DNA of 64,000 nucleotides from Oegoconia quadripuncta (taxonomy: Eukaryota > Arthropoda > Insecta > Lepidoptera > Autostichidae). Position 1 is the first letter of the stretch. Each line of letters starts with the position of its first letter. Both the position numbers and the translations under genes were made by a program. The notes below the pieces were generated by a model that was not told the origin of the DNA, did no database searches, and saw only the letters and a program-made list of their open reading frames with translations. This document shows positions 23,297 through 32,850 of the stretch, one piece after another. The stretch covers positions 15,749,124 to 15,813,123 of the forward strand of contig OX438741.1 of assembly GCA_949316235.1 (NCBI GenBank). Direction: 5' to 3'.

Positions 23297-26200
23297 CTGT
23301 CAATACAAAACAGAACGACATTCGCAAAGAAATTAGGTAGGCGTCATCTATGAAAGGAAGTGAATAGAGGCGAGCGCTGGCACGTACTGAAGGATAAAAT
23401 AGAGTCACGCGCATCGTCATGTGATGTCGTTCTTAACAATAATTTTTTTTGGGTGAATATTATTTCGAAAGTCTCTCTTTGCCGGCAATTACTTTAAACC
23501 CCCCGAAAGATATGCAAATACACTAAACAACTAAACTAAAAACGAAATATCTTCGAAAAGATTTAACCGATTTTCATGCAACACGGCCAATAACCTTCAA
23601 CCTGAACCTTCGTTCAGTCTTTAATATAAAAAACAAAACCTCACTCAAATCGGACCACGCACTACTGAGATATCCGGACAAAGACTGGACACACACGCAT
23701 ACACAACGCCTTCGTTCTTTGTAGGGTGTTAAAAAGTAATAGTAGCCTAGTGATAATGCCACCTAATTGTACTCTTCTTTATTGTTGTTTTAAAAATGAA
23801 ATAAGTGTATCTGTAATGTATTGAAGCCTAAATTCTTCGCTAGGTTCCAGGCCACCTCTCGGAATGATCGGATAGTGGGAACAGCAGTTTAGGTGAGAAA
23901 GCGTCCTTCATTATAGACTTTCACATGTACTTACATTGTCATATCAAATCATATCATTTATTGTCTCGTGTTAGGCGCATCATGTAAGTTCAAGTAAGAT
24001 TTATAATCTTACATGATGACTTCAAACGCCTCACATCCCCATTGCTGGTGCACAAGCCACCTCTCACTAAGAGAGAATATGGGTCATAATCCACTACATG
24101 GGCCTAGACCAAGCATAATCTTGTATTTCCTTTACTTTAAAATAGATTTTACAACTGCTACTAATCCGCATTTTCGATTTTAAATGCAAAGTAAATAGGC
24201 GAGCTAAATTAAAGTGAACGATCACGCCATAATTCGGCTGATAGCGGCGGGCTGCGACCAATCACGGCACCGAGCGCTCACTCCGCCGTATCACAAGCAC
24301 CCATTTACATAGTGAGTAACCCCAGCTTCCTTTGTGCGCGGAACCTGACTGGAATAGTGCTTAATTATAGAAGCATGTTGATCTCCAAACTTCCAACTTT
24401 TAGGCATTTATTTTAACTTAAGATGTGACATAATTTATTGGATATCAATTTAAAACGAATTTTTTAACGAATACATAAAATTTATACTTGAAAAAATCAC
24501 TTTATGAAGACGATCGGAATTTTCAGTGTTCCGTTGAGAAGAGGTCCAAGAAAATAAAAGCACTTTTAGTGTGGTAAAAGGTTGTTTCTGTCAATATATT
24601 TGATAAGTATCAAAATACTATTTGAAATAATAACAAGGGTAATGTAGTTATCTGTTATTCAGTGTGTTTGGAAAGGGAATCTGCGACAAAAGGAGCGGCG
24701 CAAGAAACCCACACAACAAAGAAATGTAGGTCGTTATCCATACAGGATTGAATCAGTATATGGCAAATAACTACAAACCTCCGTGGCTCAATGTAAACAA
24801 CATAAGGTTTACGAATTGGAGGTCGCGGGTTCGATCCCCAGCGAGGTACATGTTTAGTACTCGGTTTGGTTGGTGGTAGGGCATTTTAAATGTCCGCCTG
24901 GCTAGCTACCATCATCTTATCTAAATCTGCCGCCAAGCAACAATGTTAATAGCATTGTTGTGTTCCGGTTGACAGAGATAATAGCCAGTCCCCCAAATAA
25001 GATCCACTTAACATCAGGTGTGATTGAGGTCAAGTGCTAACCAACTGTGCATAAAAAATAGTACCTTTTTCGAAATCTTAACGTAGTCAGTTTTTAGGAT
25101 TCCGTAGCCAACAAGGCACCCTTATAGTTTGACTATGTCCGTTTACCTGTATATCTGTCCGAGGCTTAGCTCAAAGGGTCTTAGTACTAGAAAGCTGTAA
25201 TTTGGCTTGGTTGTACATATTAATCACAGCGACAAGGTGGTAAAATAAAATCTTGAAAAATAGTTTTTTAGGATACCTCCCTACACGTAAAGTTGGGATG
25301 AATTTTCTTTTATGAACCCTATCGTGTGGGGTGTCGTTGGATAGGTCGTTCAAAAGTTTATCTTGATTTAGGGTTCAGTTTAAGTCCATACTCGTGCAAA
25401 TTCTTTATTTACCTACCATATTTGCTTTAGATATTGACTTATATTTGATGATGATTGATGACTAAAGATTCCCGAAAATAAAAAATCTAGTGTGCAATAA
25501 AGGTATGCTACAATACATTATAAAAAACTCAATATCAATATTCATCTATGTACGCTCGCTGAAGTTATTCATATCATTCTTGGCACTGAATTGAATGAAT
25601 GAATGACAATATCTGAAAATCTGCAATCGGTTAGGTAACCGATTGCAGATTTTCAGACATTACTGCTCCTGAATGAGCTTATCGGCATCGCTACTTGAAG
25701 CCGTGTCCATCGTCTTCTTGATTTACGTGAACATAACTATAAATTGTAATTTTTTAAAAACCCACGTGAAATTCAAGTGTTATAATGTTCAATTATAAAA
25801 ACCAACTGTTTTAAAATACCGAATATACCTAATATAAATACCGAATTCCATCAGACATGGCTATATGAACTACCTGGAATACAATAGCTTTCGAAAATAA
25901 AAAAGCCATTTTCACATCCGTTTAACAATGCCACAGACAGACACACCGGATAGACTTCCAACTTGTAACATATATCTTCTAAGTCAGCGTTAAAAAAACT
26001 TGCCCAAATTATATCTAATTATTAATGCTCAAACATGATAATACTCGGCATTGTCTGGCGACGTCTGCCAGTAGGCGTACACGCACCTTGTGCGACCTGC
26101 GCGGGCGCGAGCGCGAGCGGCGCGTCGCACTTGTTCGCGAACACGAGCAGCGGCACGCGCCGCCCGCACATGTCGGGGTGCGCCAGCATCAGCTCCAGCT

Positions 26201-29200
26201 CCTCGCGCGCCACCACTGCGGACCACAGCACGGGCTCCGTCATCACACTATCTCGAGGAACCTCACACGATGCAGTGTAACGAGCATCATTGGAATTTTC
26301 CACGAGTTTCTCCTCCCGAAGTGTAACTTCACAACAAGTATATCCTTCAATCAACAATGAACAATATAATACTGATATTGTCGTAACATAAAGTAATGCT
26401 AGCTCCGACTGAAAACTTAAATTAGATACAATGACAAACCAGCAAACAGCTCTTCTAGGATAGATCACTATCATTCATGTCACCTGTACCATAGTAATAT
26501 TATACAGGATAAATTTGAATTCGTGTAATTCCCATTAACTGGTGTCGCCACTCTCGATTACGAACAACGTTCCCCAAGGGACCATAGTCAAATTAGTTCA
26601 AAAAATTTCGATTATCCATATGTAAACCATTCTGAAACCGCCTTTAGTATATGGAAATCTAACAATTTTAAAGACCATCGGGATAGCCGTCCAACTGACC
26701 TCATGGCCTATTGAAGGAGGCCTACCATTGCAGCTTGTAGATGCAGCTATAATTTGCATTGACAAGTGAGACGGAGATGTCCATGATATCTCTGCCCTAT
26801 TTTTTTATGAATTACAATTCCATCATCTGACTACTAGGCGTGGGCAGGGATTCCACCCGTATGTGAACATTTGCACTAAGAAGTTCGACTCTTTATTCAT
26901 AATCCGAACACCCAAGGCATGGAACTCCCTTCCGGCGTCAGTCTTTTCTGAATCCTACAACCTTGGGATCTTCAAAAGCACGCGATCCCAGTAAATGCCT
27001 ATTCACTCTAATAGGCGTTTACTGGGATCGCGTGCTTCATCTTCGACCACATCGTCACTTTCCATCAGGTGAGATTGTGGTAAAACGCGTATCCAGTCAA
27101 TCATAAAAAAAAGTTACCCAGCCGCAGATGGTCGGCGGAGTCGACGACGAACACGACAGCGTGTGCCCGGCGATAGTGCCGCTCCCACAGCGCGCGATGT
27201 CGCGGCGCGCCCGACACGTCCCACGCGCTGAACGATACACCGCCGCCTGCGCACATAATTACACACAACAACACATATCACCTCATAACAACAAACTGTT
27301 ATATGACCACTTAAATATCGATCTCTTCCACACAATCGTTCCAATTGCGAGACGTATCGTTAGCAATAGTTTCTTTTAATCGTTTATTTATTTTAATATT
27401 CAACGTATCTAAGTTACATATTTTTACTGATATTTACATTTAGCTATCACGTATGTAAGTTTAGTATATACACATGTATCGTTCTATTCTGCTGAGCGCT
27501 TTATTAGACCACCATTATATATCTTCTACAATCTCAACTAACATTATAAATGCGAAAGTTTGAGTGTGTGTGTGTATGTCTGTATGTTATGTTTGTCACC
27601 TCTTCCCGCTTAAACGGCAGGACCGATTAGGATGTTTGGTTGGTAGACAGAATCCAGGAAAATTTTTTTTGCTGAACCGATTTTTATGAAATCATCCACG
27701 CGGACGAAGTCGCGGGCGTAAAGCTAGTATTTTTATATGTAAGAACCTGTTATTAGCCGTCAGGTAAAACTTTTCATTGTTATTTGTTATTTATTGTGGC
27801 TGTTGGTTTTCCTTAACATAAATAAAAATATTTTTCATTTCTTATGATGTAAATGTAAAAACTGACTATTTTTAGGTAGATAGTTTGTTATAATTATGAA
27901 TTTATTTAATGACAGATTTTAAATGTCCACTGCAAATAGGAAAGAAAGAAAGAAAGAAACTGTTTATTCGCCACTTCGACAAATATCTTATCACATTACT
28001 AAGAAACATCTCGCAAAAATAAAAATTCATCTTCCAAAAATAAAGAGATGATTAAATCGGTACGGTTTTGAAAAGACAATGCGACAGGCAGACAAAGATT
28101 TCAATGTTAGCCTTCAAGGCCTCTTTGGGTTAAAAAGTAAATGGTTTTAACCGCCTCCATGGCTCAATGTAAACAACATCAAAATTTACGAATCGAAGTT
28201 CGATCCCCGGCACATGTACCCCCATGTGCTTTCATTAAAAAGCATAATGACTGTTTTACTCAAAAATCATCAATTCGTCAAAATTTGCGCGAAAAATATG
28301 AATATGATTTTTGTTTGCCAAAAACAAACTCTCAAATTATGTATAAAAGTGTTGTTATGTTCGCAGCCAGAATATTTAATCATTTGCCCATAGAAATTAA
28401 GAAATTAGATTTAAAACTTTTTAAAATTCGACTAAGGTCATGGTTAGTAAATAAGGAATTTTATAATTTGAATGAATACTTTAATAAATTTTGACTCTTT
28501 GTTTGACTTCGTAAATTTTGACATTTTGATTTAATTTTTGTAACCTTGACATTCAACTGATCTAGTGACATAATGTAATAATATTTTATTGTTAATTATT
28601 CTATCTTAAAATTTGAATGAATACTTTGATAGTTAATTTTGACACTTTATTTTAAATTTTGTAACCTTGATATTTATCTAGTGACATGTTTGTAATATTT
28701 TTAAATTGTTAATTATTATATTTTATACAATGAAATAAGTTGCACACCCTAAATGGGTAAACTGTATAAGTACCTACCAATTAATGTAACAATCTTTGTA
28801 ACACAGTTGTATGCAATAAATAAATTCTAATTCTAATTCTAATTCTAAAACATGTTTAGTACTAGGTTTGGTCGGTGGTAGGGCATTTTAAATGTTCGCC
28901 TCGTTAACTACCACCATTTTATCTAAGTCTACCGCCAAACAGCAATGTTAATACCATTGTTGGGTTCCGGTTATCAGAGATAAGGTAGCCAGTCCCCCAA
29001 ATAACATGGGGCCTCATTCACTTAACATCCTTCCACCTTCGGCCTCATTCACTTAACATCAGGTGTAACTGAGGTTAAGTGCTAAAACAATCATCCCTTC
29101 AAGTTATGGTCGTACGAGTTGCTGTTCCTCGTGAGCCGCATCCCGCCACGTACTGGTGAAGTGGTCCTGTTGGTGTGCGACGGCGACGGTGGGCGCGAGG

Positions 29201-29343
29201 TGCGGCACGCGCTGGTCGTGCGGCCGCAGCGAGTTGAGCAGCGTGCTCTTGCCGCTGTTGTCCAGCCCCAGCACCAGCACTGACACCTCGGTACTGCGCC
29301 GGCCGCGCCCCAGCCACTCCGACAGTTTTTCCATCAGGCCCAT
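23166..29343 (-). CDS. ARL6: ARL6 (BBS3) small GTPase, four coding exons
   Basis: An ARF-like GTPase that recruits the BBSome coat to membranes at the base of cilia. Exons 29154-29343, 27118-27246, 26087-26215 and 23166-23296 (190, 129, 129, 131 nt) join with phase-1 introns and GT-AG borders into 192 codons; human ARL6 has 186. Visible motifs: start MGLMEKLSEWLG, P-loop G26-LDNSGK-S33, switch I T52, G3 D73-VSG-A77, G4 N134-KCD-137, G5 C164-AS-166, and DKPWHICAS as in vertebrate ARL6. The G3 glutamine of DxxGQ is replaced by alanine. An acceptor ('tttgcag') lies just upstream of the ATG, so a 5' non-coding exon is expected farther right. The gene is head to head with CHPF. Family assignment is firm; function is inferred by homology. 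Confidence 0.95.
23297..24774. other. ARL6 intron 3, proximal part: repeat tails
   Basis: 23450-23735 is the 'cgaaatatcttcgaaaagat' repeat (cf. 4640-4830). 24200-24320 is GC-richer with no recognised content. No additional coding exon is needed, since the ARL6 exons already join in phase. Confidence 0.45.
24775..25055 (+). mobile_element. SINE family C, full-length plus-strand copy
   Basis: Head 'cctccgtggctcaatgtaaa', B box 'gggttcgatcccc', body 'gttggtggtagggcatttta' and 3' end 'gtgattgaggtcaagtgcta'. It lies in ARL6 intron 3 (antisense to the gene). Confidence 0.9.
25056..26086. other. ARL6 intron 3, distal part
   Basis: Contains the palindrome at 25612-25657. Otherwise AT-rich with nothing recognisable. 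Confidence 0.45.
25612..25657. repeat. Near-perfect 46-bp palindrome (22-bp stem)
   Basis: 'tctgaaaatctgcaatcgg' plus 'tta' is followed by a 2-base centre and its exact reverse complement. A few further bases pair with one mismatch. The spacer is too short for a usual microRNA hairpin. Confidence 0.93.
26087..26215 (-). CDS. ARL6: ARL6 coding exon 3
   Basis: Acceptor 'ccgcag' and donor GTGCGT. It encodes VVAREELELMLAHPDMCGRR and VPLLVFANKCD, the guanine-specifying G4 motif. Phase 1 on both sides. Confidence 0.94.
26860..27085 (+). mobile_element. LINE 3' end (jockey/R1-like) with a fold-back
   Basis: In ARL6 intron 2. The plus strand reads FIIRTPKAWNSLPASVFSES then YNLGIFKS, the C-terminus shared with 10599-10832 and 63510-63701. 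At 26976-27037 the sequence turns back on itself, then resumes the expected LLGSRASSSTTSS coding and 'caggtgagattgtgg' tail. Confidence 0.75.
26976..27037. repeat. Fold-back: 28-bp arms, 6-bp loop
   Basis: Left arm 'aagcacgcgatcccagtaaa' + 'tgcctatt', loop 'cactct', right arm its reverse complement with one mismatch. It lies in a LINE coding end, where only the right arm fits the ancestral reading. Confidence 0.92.
27118..27246 (-). CDS. ARL6: ARL6 coding exon 2
   Basis: Acceptor 'tgcgcag' above 27246 and donor GTAACT below 27118. It encodes SFSAWDVSGAPRHRALWERH and FVVDSADHLRL, the G3/switch II region and strand beta4. Phase 1 on both sides. Confidence 0.93.
27247..28147. other. ARL6 intron 1, distal part: repeat tails
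   Basis: 27545-27735 is a widespread repeat end ('cgcggacgaagtcgcgggcg' then 'taaagctagta'). 27737-27832 is a short dispersed repeat whose inverse flanks the TTAA transposon at 55736-59150. No gene is recognised. Confidence 0.5.
27737..27832 (+). repeat. Dispersed repeat supplying the TTAA empty site
   Basis: It runs from 'agaacctgttattagccgtc' to 'ggctgttggttttccttaac'. The reverse complement is split by the transposon: left part at 55699-55735, right part at 59151-59212. Confidence 0.8.
28148..28217 (+). mobile_element. SINE family C head, split by a LINE
   Basis: 'cctccatggctcaatgtaaa' and a damaged B box 'agttcgatccccgg', ending in ACATGT. It resumes at 28850. Confidence 0.83.
28218..28849 (+). 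mobile_element. 5'-truncated LINE inserted in a SINE, target duplication ACATGT
   Basis: The frame to 28494 is a LINE C-terminus (LREKYEYDFCLPKTNSQIMY, FAARIFNHLPIEIKKLDLKL). The UTR contains an imperfect ~120-base internal duplication and a (TTCTAA)n tail. ACATGT at 28212-28217 and 28850-28855 is the target duplication. Confidence 0.85.
28850..29095 (+). mobile_element. SINE family C, remainder after the LINE
   Basis: Resumes 'acatgtttagtactaggttt' and runs to the family 3' end. A short segment including 'cttcggcctcattcacttaa' is duplicated at 28990-29060. Confidence 0.85.
29154..29343 (-). CDS. ARL6: ARL6 coding exon 1
   Basis: Starts at ATG 29343 (context 'gaccgATGGGCCTG') and ends before donor GTACGT. 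It codes for the amphipathic N-terminus, the P-loop and the switch I threonine. GC-rich compared with its surroundings. An in-frame ATG three codons downstream is also possible, but the longer start matches the family's MGL beginning. Confidence 0.94.
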
Positions 29344-29716
29344 CGGTCTGTCACCACTCTGCAAACAGCAGAGACGTACAAAATAATCATACAGTGTGCG
29401 AACAAAATCCTAAGATATTCGGTTAGATATTAACAAATACATAATGCAATAAGCTACTTATAATATACTAGCTTTCCGTCCGCGGCTTTGCCCACGTGTA
29501 ATTACTCTCTCACGCACTCCTTTTTGGAAGTTGGTTAAAAAAGATGAAGAATGACAGAAAGACCCAGTATGAAGCATGAAAGTACGAGAGGAAAAATAGC
29601 GAGAAGTGATATGAATGAGATAGATTAACATAGGCTCCGATTATGTTGGAGATAGACGCATTTAAAAAAAATAAAACAAAATCTATATTGGACAAATTAG
29701 CTTGGTAAATAACCCA
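29344..29716. other. ARL6 5' flank / first intron
   Basis: The branch/acceptor region of the first coding exon ends at 29358-29360. 29465-29500 is a repeat tail ('agctttccgtccgcggcttt'). No 5' UTR exon could be identified. Confidence 0.4.
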
Positions 29717-29920
29717 TATTTTTTCGCGACTACCCAAGGAAGGTGGGTAATGTTTTTCGAGTGTATGTATGTAGATTTCTATGTCACCTGTAGCCTCAAC
29801 GGCTTGACCGATTTTGAAGTACAAGATGTTGTTCGATTCGTCTTGATCCCTGGAGTGTCATAGGATACATTTTATGGTAAAAAATCCAACATGGCGCTGG
29901 CGCCCGCAACATACAACATA
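29717..29920 (+). repeat. Dispersed repeat R, left part, split by the TA transposon
   Basis: 'cgactacccaaggaaggtgg', 'gatccctggagtgtcatagg', 'aaaatccaacatggcgctgg' up to TA at 29919-29920. It continues at 32809 with 'tatgctgtcgggttttttg'. Confidence 0.8.
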
Positions 29921-30695
29921 TCGATGGCTTAGTTCACAATTGCACTAACTACAATTTTTTAAATTTTCACTTCTTAAGTGCCAAATACATTAAATTTCAT
30001 GCTCTTTCGGTTGCGCGTATTGAAATACTGCTAATCCATCTCTTTCTATGATAAACATTGTGTCACAATTGTAAAAAAAAGTTTTATGAATTTCCATAAG
30101 TACTAATGACATTTATTTCCGCAAAATTTAGTTATCATACATTATAACTCATTTTAAGTTTACCAACTGCAGATAATATTAAAACACAAACGTACTACAT
30201 GTATTTCAAATATCTGAGCGTTCTTTTTAGCAGTGCGGTAAAATCGTATTAAGTACAGTTAATACAAAATAATGTAGAAAGTTTCGTACACAAGTGTATT
30301 AAGTAGTTTTATTTCAAATGATTTGGCAAATTTCAGAAAGCACAAATGCATTAAGTCGCTTTGAGCTAAATTCCCTGTATGTTTTCGACGTATTTCTTCC
30401 AGGACGTTAATGGGCAGCCCAAATGCAAAAATTTAAATCCTCCAAATGTACGGCCAAAATTCAATGGTTTTCGAGATATTAGGAATTTAAAAATTGTTAT
30501 TTTTGATTTTTTTGTGTAATTTTTCTCCAAAAGAATGTTACCTCTACACGTATTAAGTGAAAGATTAAAATTGTGATACTCTTTGATCTTTCAATATTAA
30601 TACCTTTTTGGAAAGCCAAGAAAACAAAGAAGTTGTTTTAAGTAATTATCACACGTGGTGTCATAGTGATTTCTTAAGATAAAACACATGATTTT

Positions 30696-30832
30696 GACGA
30701 CCTGTTTGGTGTAGTGGTTAGAAATTCTGAATGCTATACCGAAAGGTCGCGGGTTCGAAACCCGCTAGGGGCATATGTTTGTATGATGAATACAAACATG
30801 TGTCCCGAGTTATGGATGTTTTTCATTTATAC
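30696..30832 (+). mobile_element. SINE family A, 5' half, nested in the TA transposon
   Basis: Intact head 'gacgacctgtttggtgtagt' and B box 'cgggttcgaaacccg', truncated after 'gagttatggatgtttttc'. Confidence 0.85.
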
Positions 30833-30939
30833 CGGATGAGTTTTTTTACCGTAAGAAAAATAATAGGGCATATTCGGTAAGTGAAATAGAAGTTATTGGC
30901 ATAGGATTATACATATAAGATTAATATAAAAGACTGATT

Positions 30940-32271
30940 CTTCTTCTTCAATTTAAGAGCTATGCTCTTGTCGGTGGAGTAGCGATCATGTCTCTCTACT
31001 TTCTGCCCTCGTTTTAACCTCTTGATACGACACGACATTCACCTTCTCTTTCACTTGGTCAAAGTAATTACGCCTAGGTCTTCCCCTTCCTCTCTTTCCT
31101 TCAATCTTTCCCTCAATTATGTTCTTCATAAAATATCGTGTCGTAACAAGTGACCTATCATCTTTCCTCTTCGGTTCTCAACTGTGGCTAACAGGCATCT
31201 TTTCTCCTTTACCATCACTAACACCTCTTCATTTGTTCTCTTCTCGGTCCAGCTTATTCCCTCCATTCGTCTCCAGCACCACATCTCGAATGCCTCTAAC
31301 CTTTCCCTATCCCTTTGTGTTAAAGTCCATGTCTCACAGCCGTATAAAGCTATACTCCATACATGGCAATTTATCAGCCGCTTTCTAGCTTTTTTGCTTA
31401 TTTTAGCTTTAAATAGATGTTTATTGTTATTAAAAGCCCTTTTTGCCATCGCTATCCTTATGACTATGTCTGGAGTACACCTCGAGTCACTTGTGATCAA
31501 ACTTCCTAGATATTTAAACGAGTTGACCTGTTCTATTGTCTTGTTGTGAATATTTATAGGACTATGTGCTGGTTTTGACTTTGAAGTTACTAGTGTTTTT
31601 GTTTTTGAAATATTGATTTTGAGTCCTGTTTCCTTGAATATATTATCCATTTCTTGAATTAGATCCTGTAATTGATGTGAGTTTTCAGCTAGAGCTCCTA
31701 TATCATCTGCAAACCTGATAAATTGAATCCTTTCACCGTTAATTTTAATTCCTCCTTTATGTGACTCGGATATTTTGTGTATTGCTGACTCTATAAATAT
31801 ATTAAAGATTAATGGTGAGAGTGGGCATCCTTGTCTAACACCTTGTCTTATTTTCGCTGTTCTCTTTTCTTCACCTATTTCTATTATGGTTTTCTGATCC
31901 TTGTAAAGCTGGTATATGATTCTTCTTTCTCTGTAATCCATACCCATTCGCTTCAAGATGTTCATCATTTTTTTCCAGTCCAACTTAAGGTCCTGTGTTC
32001 TTCGCATTTTAATGTATTTAATTTTTGAGGTATTGTTACGGTTTTTGTAATTTTAAATTCTTCTGGTATTTCTCCTGTTTCGTATATAATCTTAATTAAT
32101 TTATATATTTCTTCTAAAAGGGGATCACAACTTGCATATTTTAACAATTCAATGTATATTTGGTCATCTCCTGCTGCTTTACCGTTTTGAATGCTGCTAA
32201 GAGCTTTGTCAAATTCTTCTCTAAGAATGGAAGGGCCTTGATTATCTTTTTCCACTTGATCTTCTCGTTCT
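30940..32271 (-). pseudogene. Endonuclease-RT LINE, 5'-truncated and internally deleted, target duplication GACTGATT
   Basis: GACTGATT at 30932-30939 and 32272-32279 flanks the insert. The minus strand encodes an upstream RT segment (AAGDDQIYIELLK, TGEIPEEFKITKTVTIPQK, 32255 to ~31985), then jumps to WKKMMNILKRMGMDYRERR and the palm with GVRQGCPLSPLIFNIF, FADD and SFKYLGSLITSD, then LYGCETWTLTQRDRERLE. The stretch that should hold the first catalytic aspartate is missing and the frame changes at the junction. Near 31125 a one-base loss shifts the frame before the C-terminus (GRGRPRRNYFDQVKEKV). Clade RTE-like or related; not resolved. Confidence 0.88.
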
Positions 32272-32808
32272 GACTGATTAATGGTTAAAAAATAAATAAT
32301 TCGATTTCTTACCCCTTGTTTTTATTTTTATCAGTAGGTGCCCCTGTGGCTTCTGATTCCTGCACCAGCCCCTTTAGCATGAACACGTGATAATGATATT
32401 TTATCTATTTTGAACTGTAACATATCATTTTTCATTAAGAGTAACACTCTATAAATAGCTTTATCGTAATTTGGTGATCATGCTACAAGGGTAGGTTGAT
32501 AAAATTGTAATATATTTCAGAGTTGAACACTTTTAATGCCTACCAACATTATAAATCTTAGTGCACAAATGTACTAAGTCGGGAGTTTTCAAATTATTTT
32601 ACGATTTTTTATATGTTTTCTTTGTACTTATCTAACAATATTGAGATATGTTAAAGTTAAAGAATCACTGCAATGAATAGACTCATGCTTTTTTAAATAT
32701 TTGATTTAGCTTTCGATCTGTTCATTTTCAAACTTTAAAAAACTTTAAAGCCCTCTCCTGTAAATTTGACAAATCTGTAGTTAGTGCAATTGTGAACTAA
32801 GCCATCGA

Positions 32809-32850
32809 TATGCTGTCGGGTTTTTTGTTTTTTAAACTCATAATAATAAG
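32809..32850 (+). repeat. Dispersed repeat R, right part
   Basis: Continuation of 29717-29920 beyond the transposon: 'tatgctgtcgggttttttg' followed by T-rich sequence. Confidence 0.78.

Larger units (their letters stand above)
29921..32808. mobile_element. TA-flanked DNA transposon with 33-bp TIRs (non-autonomous)
   Basis: Perfect inverted repeats at 29921-29953 and 32776-32808 begin 'tcgatggcttagttcacaat'. TA precedes and follows; intact copies of the host repeat at 17050 and 18750 provide the empty site (an ATAT duplication with a one-base-shorter TIR cannot be excluded). No transposase frame is present. Inside are a SINE A (30696-30832) and a LINE (30940-32271); without them the core is about 1.4 kb. 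Several copies of a 'cacaaatgtactaagt'-like motif lie near the ends. Confidence 0.9.

Noticed and set aside
26025..26474. 150-codon minus-strand frame read as a single-exon gene
   Set aside because: It is ARL6 exon 3 with intron read-through on both sides; the exon borders are fixed by splice sites and phase.
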